A stretch of 64,000 bases of DNA from SZUA-365 sp049663345 (GCA_049663345.1 JBATDG010000072.1:1-64000), one strand, 5' to 3'; counted from the stretch's first letter, positions 24,714-34,192 are shown. Program-made: numbers and translations. The notes: generated by a model from the letters alone, not told the origin.

Positions 24714-27700
24714 TTATCGCAGCACTACGAAGGGACGCATCTGCTGTGATCCGCCGCTCGAAATTCTCAAAAGATAGAGCCCGTTCTCCAGATTAGGAAT
24801 CTGCAGCGCGACATTGCGCCGGCCGCCCTGTGCGCTGATTTCTGCGCCGCTCCACAATGATCTTCCAAGACGATCATAGATTTCGATTCGAAGCGCGGAC
24901 GCGCTTTCTACATCCAGCTGCAGCTGACTGCTGCCGCTGCGCAAGGGATTTGGATACAGCCCGTGCAGGCGAAACTCCGCGGCATCGGGTACATCCGAGA
25001 CCGCGCTCGTGGTGATGCGCGGCACAAACAGATCGTACTGCCTGCTGTCGCTCACGCCGCGATTGCTTTCGATACTGATCGTGACGCTGATGGTTCGGTC
25101 ATATGTAGCAGGCAGCACGAAAAAGGAATCGCGCAGAGCCGCGGAACGGTCGAGCGCACTGATCAGAATATTGTCGTTGCGCGGCTGCGGCGAGAGCATC
25201 GTCACGCCTTCACCGCTCAGATCTACGCGTGCGACTTGCAGTCTGGAGCGGAACCATGCCGCGTTCTCGATCGCAAACTGTGTAACAACCGGATTTCCTT
25301 CGTAGCCCTGTCCGTCGCTCCGCGCATCCAGTCGATCGGGAACGATGTCATTGATGATGCGAAATGCGAACGGCTCGCCGGGAATGTGTACGTCCGTATT
25401 GATCGGAAAAGATTTTCCGCCGCTGTGATACAGCGTGAAGTGCAGCACGGAATACATGGCTGAGACATGCGGCTCGGCGTTGAAATGCCAATCCTCCTCG
25501 ATACTCGCGCCGGGTGCCACGGTTTGTCCCATGGCACGCGTCGCCGCTTCCACGGACTTCAGCGCCAGATCATTCCACGACACCACGATCGAATCAATGA
25601 GGAGACCTGCCGTACCGCTGTTGCGGATGCGGAGGGTTTTCAGAAATGGATTGGGTCGATACACATCCACAGGGTCGAACATGAGCTGCGTGTCGCCGGC
25701 AAAATCGACCTCGAGTCCCGGCACCAGTGCCGGCAGAAACACGCTCGATGCGATATCGCTTCGCAGTCCGCCTCCGTGGTGGACGGCAACCATCATCGGC
25801 ACCAGCGCCGCTTCCTCATGCTTGTCTGCCTGCAGCCGCCAGCTGATATCCGTAGAACTGTCGGGCTTCAGCACGATGCCGACCATCCGCTGCAGGGGAT
25901 CGAGCGGCGTGATCAGTGGATCGCTGTAAAGAAGATCCACGCTGTCGAGGCGCAGGTCCGCCGTACCAGCATTCCGGATACGTAATGTCTTCGTGAAGGG
26001 GTTCGGAGTGTAGAGCGTGCCAGGATCGAAAGCAAGCGTGTCGGGACCAAGCACCGATGCGTCGAGAATTGGCGTTAGTGCGTCTATCAGGACGGTGTTG
26101 CCCGCCGTGGCTGCAAACTGACCCGATATGTAAGCCGTTGCGCTCATGGGCACCACGCGGCTGCTGTCGCGCGGGTAAATTGAGAAATTCCACCGCGTGA
26201 GCAGCGTGTCCCCCGGATGCAGCGTCCATCCGTAATCGTGCCGCAATGCTTCGGGAGTAGAAACGCCGTCCATCGCATAACTCAGCACTACCGAATCGAT
26301 GCGGAAGTCAATGCTGCCGTCGTTGTGCAGAATGTAGTCCTGCGCCATCGGATTCGGCGTGTAGCCGCCCAGGTAATCCGGGAGAATATGATCAGGTCCG
26401 CGATGTGCCATCCGCATGACCGGTATCAGCCCGGGCACAAACACCGAACGCGTTGCCCGCGCGGTATCGCCCCGATCGCTGATGGCATTGATGTGGAAGG
26501 AGACGGTGCGCGAATCCACCTGTCCCTGCACAAAGAATGTGTCGGGAATCACCGGCGTCACTTCCGCAGGCCTCAGGAAAAAGGAATGCAGCTTGTCTTT
26601 GAACGGCGGCGGCAGAATTCCCTGACCCTGTGACTGCACTCGCGAGGAAATCACGGTGCTGTTGTACCAGGCGTCATTTCGCAAACGAAACGACAGCGGG
26701 ATTGCATTGCTGAGAAAAGCCGTGCCTTCCGTGTTGACGGCCAGCGTATCCGCGGTCTGATAGTCCTGCACGGTGAGTGCGAACGGCTGTCCCGGAATGC
26801 TGACCAGCTGCGCAGCCGATTGGAGCCTCCCGTCGCCGTCTGCCACTTCAATCGTCGCCGTCAACTGCCGCGGGAAGCTTCTTCGCTCGGCGGTGACGCG
26901 CCATTGAAAGTCGATATGTCCGCCGTCGAGCAGCATGGGGAGCGGATAGCTCAACTGATCCTGCGTGGCGATGCCTTCACCCTTCAGCGTGAGAGAAAGT
27001 CCGCTGAGATCGATCCACTGTTCGGACAGATTCTCAATGCGGCATTGCAGCGGATACGGCTGAGGACTATAAATCGCCCCGGTATCGTACTGCATGGCGC
27101 CGGGATCGAGAAATGTAATGCTGTAGCGCGGCGAAAGCCCTTCAACGTCGATCAGCATCAGCGTGTCTTTCTGCACTAATCCACCTGCGCGGTCTTTCCC
27201 CGTGGCCCGGAAGCGAAGCGTGTCGGTTCGAGGGTTCCGCATGGCGCCGACGTAGCGGATATTCCATGTGAAATCGATGCGTGGATTTCCAACAAGCGGA
27301 GGAGGTATCGGCTGACCATAGATCTGCGGATTCGCTTGCGTGGAGGGATCGAGGATATAGTCCGGCGGAAGAAAGGCGTGCACCGAAACGCTGTCGACCG
27401 TGGTACCACCCTGATTCGCAAGTCGAATGTATACCGGGAACGGATTCTGCTGATAACCGAGCGAATCGGGCCGAACCTGCAGCGACGGCGTCTGAACGAA
27501 TGACATCTTGAAATCCGGTTTGTCCATCGCCGGCAGAAGGAAAAGCTTCTGTGTTTCGAAGGAATCGACCGGCGTATATACCAGCCAGACACGCACGCGG
27601 TAATTGATCATTGAGAAAGCAGCGGGGTGCGTGAGCTTCCATGTGACTTTGGCGGAATCGTTCGGCTGCACTATCACAGGTGCCGGGACCTTGATTATCG

Positions 27701-27959
27701 CGCCAAGTTCCGAAGGATCCAGCGCAAGATCCAAAGGCACGGCAATGCGTGCGCTCAGCGCCTGCGAAGCAGTGGACCCGGTGTTGTAAATCGTCATTGT
27801 CACCGGTATCGGCATCGGAGCGTACGATTCTGTCGCCTGATCGACTGTTATCGTGGGAATGTGAATGGAGGCGCTGAGGACCGGCTGTGCGAAAGCACCG
27901 CCTGTGCAGATAATGAGGAGCACGGCAGCAAATATCAACCTGAATTTCATGGCATTCAT
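24714..27959 (-). CDS. Large secreted T9SS-sorted protein with repeated CARDB-like domains
   Basis: About 1081 residues from the ATG at 27959 (a second ATG at 27950); a signal peptide ends GGAFA-QPV. The body has recurrent Ig/CARDB-like modules, seen as NPF-x-K-TLRIRN-[AS]GTA and D-S-[IV] spacing, for example around TLRIRNAGTADLRLDSV and TLRIRNSGTAGLLIDSI. The last ~85 residues are a T9SS type A sorting domain: LHGLYPNPLRSGSSQL, then IYDRLGRSLWSG, ending GLYLLRISSGG...FVVLR. It is therefore expected to cross the outer membrane and be attached to or released from the cell surface. No enzymatic domain is visible. Confidence 0.85.
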   Translation of the reverse strand: MNAMKFRLIFAAVLLIICTGGAFAQPVLSASIHIPTITVDQATESYAPMPIPVTMTIYNTGSTASQALSARIAVPLDLALDPSELGAIIKVPAPVIVQPNDSAKVTWKLTHPAAFSMINYRVRVWLVYTPVDSFETQKLFLLPAMDKPDFKMSFVQTPSLQVRPDSLGYQQNPFPVYIRLANQGGTTVDSVSVHAFLPPDYILDPSTQANPQIYGQPIPPPLVGNPRIDFTWNIRYVGAMRNPRTDTLRFRATGKDRAGGLVQKDTLMLIDVEGLSPRYSITFLDPGAMQYDTGAIYSPQPYPLQCRIENLSEQWIDLSGLSLTLKGEGIATQDQLSYPLPMLLDGGHIDFQWRVTAERRSFPRQLTATIEVADGDGRLQSAAQLVSIPGQPFALTVQDYQTADTLAVNTEGTAFLSNAIPLSFRLRNDAWYNSTVISSRVQSQGQGILPPPFKDKLHSFFLRPAEVTPVIPDTFFVQGQVDSRTVSFHINAISDRGDTARATRSVFVPGLIPVMRMAHRGPDHILPDYLGGYTPNPMAQDYILHNDGSIDFRIDSVVLSYAMDGVSTPEALRHDYGWTLHPGDTLLTRWNFSIYPRDSSRVVPMSATAYISGQFAATAGNTVLIDALTPILDASVLGPDTLAFDPGTLYTPNPFTKTLRIRNAGTADLRLDSVDLLYSDPLITPLDPLQRMVGIVLKPDSSTDISWRLQADKHEEAALVPMMVAVHHGGGLRSDIASSVFLPALVPGLEVDFAGDTQLMFDPVDVYRPNPFLKTLRIRNSGTAGLLIDSIVVSWNDLALKSVEAATRAMGQTVAPGASIEEDWHFNAEPHVSAMYSVLHFTLYHSGGKSFPINTDVHIPGEPFAFRIINDIVPDRLDARSDGQGYEGNPVVTQFAIENAAWFRSRLQVARVDLSGEGVTMLSPQPRNDNILISALDRSAALRDSFFVLPATYDRTISVTISIESNRGVSDSRQYDLFVPRITTSAVSDVPDAAEFRLHGLYPNPLRSGSSQLQLDVESASALRIEIYDRLGRSLWSGAEISAQGGRRNVALQIPNLENGLYLLRISSGGSQQMRPFVVLR

Positions 27960-28046
27960 GCGGAAGGTGGTCGAACGGGTTTCAAGTGCTACTTCAATTG
28001 TACAACACAAATTGCGTATATTCAACAACAAATTTCAGGAGAAGCC

Positions 28047-28238
28047 ATGCCAGTCATCGTTGCTCACATCCTTGAGGGCCGTCCGGCGGAACTCAAGCGA
28101 AAATTGATACAAAACATCACCGAGACCGTTTCCAGGACACTGGAAGTGCCGCCGGAATCGGTCAGGGTGATAGTTTCGGAAATGGGAAAGGACGAATACG
28201 GGATCGGAGGAAAGACCGCGAGGGAATTGGGCCGCTGA
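28047..28238 (+). CDS. 4-oxalocrotonate tautomerase family protein
   Basis: Small enzyme subunit of 63 residues acting as a hexamer or dimer. After removal of the first Met, Pro1 is the catalytic base, and Arg11 (EGR) and Arg39 (SVRV) fall at the canonical positions by my count. It catalyses keto-enol tautomerisation, substrate unknown. The start at 28047 follows AGGAGA by 4 nt. The gene lies 87 bp from the divergent T9SS gene start and converges with purE. Confidence 0.92.
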   Translation: MPVIVAHILEGRPAELKRKLIQNITETVSRTLEVPPESVRVIVSEMGKDEYGIGGKTARELGR

Positions 28239-28278
28239 TCGAAGTAATGAAACAGCCGCGCTCACGGGAGCGCCGCGC

Positions 28279-28767
28279 TCAGGGGAGAGTCACGCTCATC
28301 ACTTTTTCTGTCTGTTCGTCGCGGAACGCCTGCAATTTTTCGCGCAGTTCAGGTTCCTTGCGTGCAATAATCGCGACCGCGAGCAGGGCTGCGTTTGTCG
28401 CACCGGCTTTGCCGATGGCAAGCGTACCGACTGGAATTCCGGCAGGCATCTGTACTGTGGAGAGCAGTGAATCCAGTCCGTTGAGCGCGCTGGCCATGGG
28501 CACACCCAGCACAGGCAGCAGCGTATGCGCCGCGACCACTCCTGCCAGATGCGCCGCGCCGCCGGCTGCGGCAATGATCACATCGACGCCGTTGGCCTCC
28601 GCCTGCGACACCAGCTCAACTACCGCTGCGGGTGTACGATGCGCCGAAAGGGCGCGGCATTCATGCGCGACGCCGAAGCTTTTAAGGGTTTCCGATGTGT
28701 GCTGCATGACGTCCCAGTCGGATTTGCTGCCCATGAGAACGATGACCTGGGGTTTTTCGTCTGCCAT
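28279..28767 (-). CDS. purE: N5-carboxyaminoimidazole ribonucleotide mutase (PurE)
   Basis: Cytosolic purine biosynthesis enzyme that converts N5-CAIR to CAIR. 162 residues from the ATG at 28767, where GGAGA is 4 nt upstream; an ATG at 28782 would cover that site. Family motifs are MGSKSDWDVMQ (phosphate binding), SAHRTP and AAAGGAAHLAGVVAAHT, followed by LPVLGVP and QMPAGIPVGT. No purK is adjacent. It is convergent with the tautomerase gene; the 40 bp between them have no terminator I can see. Confidence 0.96.
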   Translation of the reverse strand: MADEKPQVIVLMGSKSDWDVMQHTSETLKSFGVAHECRALSAHRTPAAVVELVSQAEANGVDVIIAAAGGAAHLAGVVAAHTLLPVLGVPMASALNGLDSLLSTVQMPAGIPVGTLAIGKAGATNAALLAVAIIARKEPELREKLQAFRDEQTEKVMSVTLP

Positions 28768-28843
28768 GTTTTCTCCTGTCATTCAAGTATTGAAACGCCC
28801 CGCCGTTTCCGGTAGGGCGTTTGCTGTTTCGGTTTGAAGAATC

Positions 28844-31402
28844 CTATTTGAGAAGGATCAGCGAGCGGCTCGCAGAAAATTTGCCGGTGCGCAGCTGATA
28901 ATGGTAGGTACCGCTCGGAAGAGCAGAAGCATCGAGCTTGATCTGCCAGCTACCAGCAGCATATTCGCCGGAACCAAGATCCATTACCAGACGTCCGTTT
29001 GCATCGTACAGACTCAGGATGACATCACTGCGCTCGGGCAGATCAAACATGATGGTGGTCATCGGGTTGAAGGGATTCGGGTAATTCTGATGCAGGCGGA
29101 AATTGTCCGGCCGCGATCCCATCAGCAATTCGACGGAAAGTGCATTGTCGCATTTGATGGTCAGCGTATCCTGGCAGAGGATCAGACCATTCTCCACGGT
29201 CTGTGTCACGATCTGGAAATCAGCATTGTTGATGGGCGAATTATCGTAGCATACGTTGAACCCGCCCAGAGTGGCGCCGGACAGAATCGCGCCGGTGGTG
29301 TTCCGCCATCCTACGCGCGTGCTGTTGCTGATATGCGTCCACCCGTCCGGATCTGTGATCGTAGAATTGAAAAGGGTCACGCCCGGTGTGATAATCTGCA
29401 CGTTGAAGCCGTTGATGAGGCCGAGCGGCAGATGTATGTTTTGCACGTTGAAATCGAAGCAGCACGGACGCTCGGTGCTAGTAACCACATCGATTACATC
29501 GCATTGAACCAGTTTTATTTCGCAGGCAACACTTGACGTATCGCAGCAGCGCTGCTGACCCGCAATCTCCGTGCACCAGGTGAAGGGAATCTGGCTGGAA
29601 ATTGCTGATGGAACAAAGTGAACGGTGAACCCATCGGCTGTTTCGCCCGGATTAAGCGTACCGCTGGTTTTCACAAAAAGGAGCATTTGCTGATCGAGAG
29701 TGTCCAGCGTCCATCCTGACGGAGCTTCGGCGGCGATAATTGCGGCCCCGGGATTATCGAGTTGCAGCCGGAATGCATCGAGCCCGGAGGCTGGTATCTG
29801 CAGGTTCGTCAGGCCGAAGCTGTAGCTGCAGTAGTCCTGTGACGGCGTCACTGAGAGCGAGTCGCAGCGTTCCTGAATAGGCGTGCATTCCACAGTCTCG
29901 AACTGGCAGCAATTAATGCTTCCGTCCAGCGATGTACACCATTCAACCATGATAAAATTACCCAGGTCACCAGTTTTCAAGGAGACGATGAAGCCGGTCT
30001 GTTCCTGATCAACATCCACGATGCCGACGGTATCTTTGAACACGACTTCCGTAGATGTACGGCTTTCCACGATCCAGCCGGCAGGCGCTGTGACCTCGTC
30101 AATCGAAGTGCTCGGATCCTGCAAACGAATATGAAAATCGTTGACTCCGGTTTGCGGTTGGTGTTTGTTGACAAAGCCGAAATCAAATGTGCAGGACTGA
30201 ACGAGTCTGTGCACCAAAAGCGAATCACAGTAGACCGGCGGCGGCGGTATGCAGGTCACCTGTACGGTGTCCCTGGTGATTATCGTGTTGCCGTTGAAGG
30301 TCGTCCAGACAAATCGGACGACTCCACTTGTCGAAGGTTTGAATGTCGCGAGAAAACCTTTGGCGGAATCGCCGCTCGCAACAGGAGCCCCGCTCTTTTC
30401 AAAATACACGTTCAACCCGGTTTGGCTGGTGATCGTCCAACCTGTCGGCTTGGCCACTGACGCAAAACTGGCACCAGGCGTCACGACGCTGAGGCGGTAG
30501 CGGTTTATGGTCGTCTTCGGTTCATGTTTATTGATGAATCCAAGGTCATAACTGCAATTCTGCTGGTCTTTCATCAGCAGCGTATCTGCGCGGGGAGCGA
30601 ATTTCGGAATACAATTGACAACGATGTTCTCTTCACAGAGAATCTGACCGTCGAGCGAACTGATCCAGCGGATAATCTGGTTGCCGGGAAGTCCTTGCGG
30701 TGCGAGCACAAAAATGCGGAAGCCCTTGAGGGTCCCGCCAGTGGCGAGAGGGGAAGAGGGAGAAGCGAAAGTGACTGAATTGGAATTTTGGTCAACCACA
30801 TTCCACGGTCCCGTTGCCGTTCCCGCTAAACTCGCACCTGGGGTCTGCACCATCAAGCGGAACTCGTTGATATTGCCTACAGGGAGATGCAGATTCTTCA
30901 ATGTGAACTCATAGCCGCAGGTCCCTTCAGGCTGATTGGGAATCGTCACTCCTGCAACGCTTATCGTGTCGCACTCCAGGAGCTGAACGGTACAATCCAG
31001 GTTTACCGTTTCTGTAGTCATTGGCGTGCCATTCAAGTCTGTCTGCCATTCGATCTCCACGGTGCGCGGCTGACCAGGCGAGAATTCGAGACAGAAGTTG
31101 AATCCTTCAATAATTTCCTGCGACTGCAGAATGATGCCTTGCTCTCCGTAAACCACGCGATCAGCATCTACCAGCGCTGGCCAGGGACCGCCAGCCGCCG
31201 GCTGGAAAGTGACACCCGGAGTAATGATGCGCAGCGTCAAATGGTTGAGCTGGGATGAGGGCGTGTGCGTGTTCTCGAGCATCATCTCAAAACAGCAGGC
31301 CTGTGGGTCCATCAATCGAATATCAACCCGGTCTGGCTTATTCTGCGCCTGGATAGCGACAGCTGTCAATAGCAGGAGAAGTATGGTGGCAATGTGTTTC
31401 AT
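28844..31402 (-). CDS. T9SS-sorted protein with six ~121-residue Cys-anchored repeats
   Basis: 852 residues: signal peptide (LLLLLTAVAIQA-QNK), six tandem modules and a T9SS type A domain (LHQNYPNPFNPMTTI, then LYDANGRLVMDL, ending SASRSLILLK). Each module opens with C-x-[FY]-x3-[LFV]-x-N-x-[HQ]-x-P, followed by a [TN]PG turn; GW or PW occurs ~20 residues later and a GF around 70-80. The opening cysteines fall at 37, 162, 283, 404, 525 and 648, so the period is 121-125 residues. Other Cys in paired positions (CDS, C-x-P-x, CC) suggest disulfides. Function unknown; probably adhesion or structural. Confidence 0.88.
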   Translation of the reverse strand: MKHIATILLLLLTAVAIQAQNKPDRVDIRLMDPQACCFEMMLENTHTPSSQLNHLTLRIITPGVTFQPAAGGPWPALVDADRVVYGEQGIILQSQEIIEGFNFCLEFSPGQPRTVEIEWQTDLNGTPMTTETVNLDCTVQLLECDTISVAGVTIPNQPEGTCGYEFTLKNLHLPVGNINEFRLMVQTPGASLAGTATGPWNVVDQNSNSVTFASPSSPLATGGTLKGFRIFVLAPQGLPGNQIIRWISSLDGQILCEENIVVNCIPKFAPRADTLLMKDQQNCSYDLGFINKHEPKTTINRYRLSVVTPGASFASVAKPTGWTITSQTGLNVYFEKSGAPVASGDSAKGFLATFKPSTSGVVRFVWTTFNGNTIITRDTVQVTCIPPPPVYCDSLLVHRLVQSCTFDFGFVNKHQPQTGVNDFHIRLQDPSTSIDEVTAPAGWIVESRTSTEVVFKDTVGIVDVDQEQTGFIVSLKTGDLGNFIMVEWCTSLDGSINCCQFETVECTPIQERCDSLSVTPSQDYCSYSFGLTNLQIPASGLDAFRLQLDNPGAAIIAAEAPSGWTLDTLDQQMLLFVKTSGTLNPGETADGFTVHFVPSAISSQIPFTWCTEIAGQQRCCDTSSVACEIKLVQCDVIDVVTSTERPCCFDFNVQNIHLPLGLINGFNVQIITPGVTLFNSTITDPDGWTHISNSTRVGWRNTTGAILSGATLGGFNVCYDNSPINNADFQIVTQTVENGLILCQDTLTIKCDNALSVELLMGSRPDNFRLHQNYPNPFNPMTTIMFDLPERSDVILSLYDANGRLVMDLGSGEYAAGSWQIKLDASALPSGTYHYQLRTGKFSASRSLILLK

Positions 31403-31565
31403 GGGAGCTCACTGTTGAAATCAACGGAAGAAATCATTCTCAAAAAGGCAATTGTCTGCCAATTACTGAAGCTAAAGAAATGCAAGCTGTTCCGCAATGC
31501 TTTTCCCCGTTGTAATATGGATGCTGTTCGCGTATGGACGAAATAAGGGAGGATTTTTGTTCGCC

Positions 31566-31597
31566 TTGCTTCGGGTTGTCTGCAGCATGTAACTTTG
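31566..31597 (+). promoter_or_regulatory. Bacteroidota-type promoter for the OmpA lipoprotein
   Basis: TAACTTTG at 31590-31597 matches the TAnnTTTG element of this phylum's housekeeping promoters, and TTG at 31566-31568 lies 21 bp upstream, within the range of the -33 element. Transcription would begin near 31604, giving a leader of about 30 nt before the ATG at 31634. Confidence 0.5.
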
Positions 31598-31633
31598 TCT
31601 CTTGTCAATCTTGTATCCCAACAGCGCCGCCAG

Positions 31634-33934
31634 ATGAAAAACTATCGTCCCTCGCTTGCCATCCTGCTCATGTTGACCGCAGTGCTTTTTTCGTCCTGCT
31701 CTCTTTCCAAAGATATCTTCCAGATGGAAGACACCGCGGATTATGAGGCGTATGTTGAAAAGTGGGCACCATCGGAAGATGCCTTTGTCGCAGTACAGAG
31801 GATTGCAAAACCAGCAATCGATGCAAAGAAATGGGACGACGCCATTGCGGTGTTCGGTAAATACAAAAGCCTTTTCCCCGGAATGGAACTGCGCTTCGAT
31901 CAGATCATTGCCGTTCTGCAGGCACCGTCATACGACGTGAAAATCACCAACCTGGGCGAGAACATCAACACAAAGTTTGATGAGATCAAGCCCTCGGTGA
32001 CAGTCGATGGGTCGCGCATGTATTTTGCATCCGATAAGGAAGGCGGAAAAGGAAAGCTCGATATCTATGTCTCCGATTTCAAGGATGGGGTCTGGCAGCC
32101 GGCAGTGAATCTCGGCGATCGCATCAACACGCCCGACCATGAGACCATCAACGGCATTTCTTTCGATGGTACAAAAATCCTGATCTATGGCGGCTTTCCG
32201 GGACATATGGGAAACGGCGACAATTATTACTTCGAAAAAACCGACCGCGGCTGGTCCAACATCATGCATTTCCCGGCCATGGTCAACAGTAAGTTCTACG
32301 ACTCCGATGCCTTCATGACAGCTGACGGCTTTGCCGTTATCTTCACATCAGACCGCGACGGAGTGGTGGGCGATCGCGTCCCAAAAAACACGCGCTACCA
32401 TGGCAGCGTCGCCGGTAATACCGATTTATTTGTGACCGTGCGCCGCGGTACGTACTGGCAGCCGCCGATCAATCTCGGTCCGACAATCAATACCCCGTTC
32501 GCCGAACGCTCACCCTTCCTGCATCCAGACGGTCGGACGCTGTACTTTGCTTCCGACGGTCACCCCGGAATGGGGAAAATGGATGTGTTCAAATCCGTTC
32601 GCGACAATACAGGGACGTGGACGGAATGGAGCGAGCCGGTAAACCTTGGAAAGGACGTAAACGGCTCCGACGATGACTGGGGCTATCGCATTACACCTGA
32701 CGGAAAATTCGCATTTTTCTCAACCTCGAATCAGCCCGACGGTAGAGGCGAAAACGACATTTACATGATTACACTTCCTCGCGGCGCGCGTCCCGAAGCG
32801 GAGGTCGCAAGCATCAGCGGCGAGGTCCTCGACGACCAGGGAAAGCCGGTCAGTACTACGGTTCAGATTCAGAACCTCGATAACGGACAAGTCGTCGCAA
32901 GTCTTCAGACCGACCCCGAAACCGGTAAATTCATGGGCACAGTTCCGCAAGGGGGCAACTACGCCGTTATCGCGGAGCAGGAAGGATTCTATCCGGGATC
33001 AGAGAGTCTGAATCTCGCTGATGGATCTGGCGGTCGCGACGGCAACAATAACGGCGACAACAGCGGAAACCGCGACGGCGACAACAGCGGAAACCGCAAC
33101 GGCAACAACAACGGGGACAACAACGGAAACCGCGACGGCAACAACAACGGAAACCGTAACGGCGACAACAGCGGAAACCGCAACGGCAACAACAACGGAA
33201 ACCGCGACGGCAAAAACAACGGGGATAACAACGGAAACCGCGACGGCAACAACAACGGCGATAACAACGGAAACCGCGACGGCAACAATAACGGCGACAA
33301 CAGCGGAAACCGCGACGGCAACAACAACGGAAACCGTAACGGCGACAACAGCGGAAACCGCGACGGCAACAACAACGGCGATAATAGCGGAAACCGCGAC
33401 GGCAACAACAACGGCGATAACAACGGAAACCGCAACGGAAACCGCGACGGCAACAACAACGGGGACAACAACGGGGACAACAACGGAAACCGCAACGGTT
33501 CTGACGACGACGGAGGGATCGCGAACTACAACTTCAAAATCAACTTGAAGTCCGTCGAGAGCATGACGAACCAGCGCGACAAATGGGGCGATCTGCTGGC
33601 ACAGAGAGTTAACAATATCTTTTTCGACTTCAACCAATGGGAACTGAAGCCGGAATCGACGTATGAACTCGATCGCCTTGTCCGTTTTCTCACGACCAAT
33701 CCTAGTATCGGAATCGTCATCGCGGCGCACACCGATGACGTCGGTACAGATGAATACAACATCGAACTGTCGCGCAAACGCGCGCTGGCTGTCGTAGATG
33801 ATCTGATCAAGAAAGGTGTGGATAAATCGCGGCTCGAATCCATAGGGTACGGTGAAGCCCGTCCTGAGGTCCCCAACGATTCCGATGAAAACCGCGCGCG
33901 CAATCGCCGCGTCGAATTCCGTATCGCGGAATAG
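31634..33934 (+). CDS. OmpA-family lipoprotein with PD40-like propeller and Gly/Asn-rich linker
   Basis: 766 residues. The signal peptide and lipobox are FSSC (Cys22). Then comes a TPR-like patch (residues ~30-95), a WD40-like/PD40 beta-propeller (SRMYFASDKEGGKGKLDIYVSDF, YFASDGHPGMGKMDVF, FFSTSNQPDGRGENDIYMI) and a short carboxypeptidase-regulatory-like domain (ISGEVLDDQGKPVSTTV). A ~155-residue repeat linker of NNNGD/NRDG/NRNG follows, then a C-terminal OmpA domain (NIFFDFNQWELKPES, AAHTDDVGTDEYNIELSRKR, NRARNRRVEF) that binds peptidoglycan. It is an outer-membrane-to-cell-wall anchor. The start at 31634 was chosen from the signal peptide; no clear Shine-Dalgarno. Confidence 0.93.
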   Translation: MKNYRPSLAILLMLTAVLFSSCSLSKDIFQMEDTADYEAYVEKWAPSEDAFVAVQRIAKPAIDAKKWDDAIAVFGKYKSLFPGMELRFDQIIAVLQAPSYDVKITNLGENINTKFDEIKPSVTVDGSRMYFASDKEGGKGKLDIYVSDFKDGVWQPAVNLGDRINTPDHETINGISFDGTKILIYGGFPGHMGNGDNYYFEKTDRGWSNIMHFPAMVNSKFYDSDAFMTADGFAVIFTSDRDGVVGDRVPKNTRYHGSVAGNTDLFVTVRRGTYWQPPINLGPTINTPFAERSPFLHPDGRTLYFASDGHPGMGKMDVFKSVRDNTGTWTEWSEPVNLGKDVNGSDDDWGYRITPDGKFAFFSTSNQPDGRGENDIYMITLPRGARPEAEVASISGEVLDDQGKPVSTTVQIQNLDNGQVVASLQTDPETGKFMGTVPQGGNYAVIAEQEGFYPGSESLNLADGSGGRDGNNNGDNSGNRDGDNSGNRNGNNNGDNNGNRDGNNNGNRNGDNSGNRNGNNNGNRDGKNNGDNNGNRDGNNNGDNNGNRDGNNNGDNSGNRDGNNNGNRNGDNSGNRDGNNNGDNSGNRDGNNNGDNNGNRNGNRDGNNNGDNNGDNNGNRNGSDDDGGIANYNFKINLKSVESMTNQRDKWGDLLAQRVNNIFFDFNQWELKPESTYELDRLVRFLTTNPSIGIVIAAHTDDVGTDEYNIELSRKRALAVVDDLIKKGVDKSRLESIGYGEARPEVPNDSDENRARNRRVEFRIAE
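33034..33498 (+). repeat. 36-nt-type minisatellite encoding a GNRDGNNNGDN linker
   Basis: About 465 bp of imperfect tandem units, mostly of 12 codons (GNRDGNNNGDNS/N) with 4- and 8-codon variants. All six frames are almost free of stops here because of the repeated GGCAACAAC and CGCGACGGC composition, which explains several long false frames on both strands. Confidence 0.9.
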
Positions 33935-33938
33935 CACG

Positions 33939-34192
33939 CCCGCGGTGCGGAAAAAAAGATTTTACCGCAGAGGCGCGCAGAGGCGCAGGAGGGTTTTTGA
34001 AGAAGGAGGCTTCCCGTCTCCATCCCGCGGTGCGGGAACAAAGATTTTACCGCTGAGGCGCGCTGAGGCGTAGGAGGGTTTTTTGAAGAAGGAGGCTTCC
34101 CGTCTCCATCCAGTGGTGCGGGACTACGGAGAGGCAATCGGGCGCTGGTGGAGGAAACAAGATTTTACCGCATAGAAACGCAGAGGTGCGGA
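33939..34192. repeat. Two 85-86 bp direct repeats of an interspersed GCAGAGGCGC-type element, with a decayed third copy
   Basis: Copies begin at 33939 and 34024, each with CCCGCGGTGCGG, then GATTTTACCGC, GAGGCGCGC, GAGGCG and an end TTCCCGTCTCCATC; the start of a third copy is at 34110 and a fragment (GATTTTACCGCATAG...GCAGAGGTGCGG) at 34160-34192. Similar ACCGCAGAGGCGCAGAG sequences occur between genes in many environmental bacteria, as I recall. The last fragment reads as the final codons and stop of the carotenoid gene. Confidence 0.75.

Noticed and set aside
33034..33498. CRISPR array
   Set aside because: The repeats are contiguous coding minisatellites without unique spacers, and no cas gene is near.
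32989..33937. Several long ORFs on both strands over the Gly/Asn linker
   Set aside because: They follow from the repeat composition; only the frame joining the signal peptide to the OmpA domain is supported.
33526..34137. 203-codon minus-strand ORF over the end of the OmpA gene
   Set aside because: It reads through intergenic direct repeats and antisense of a conserved domain.
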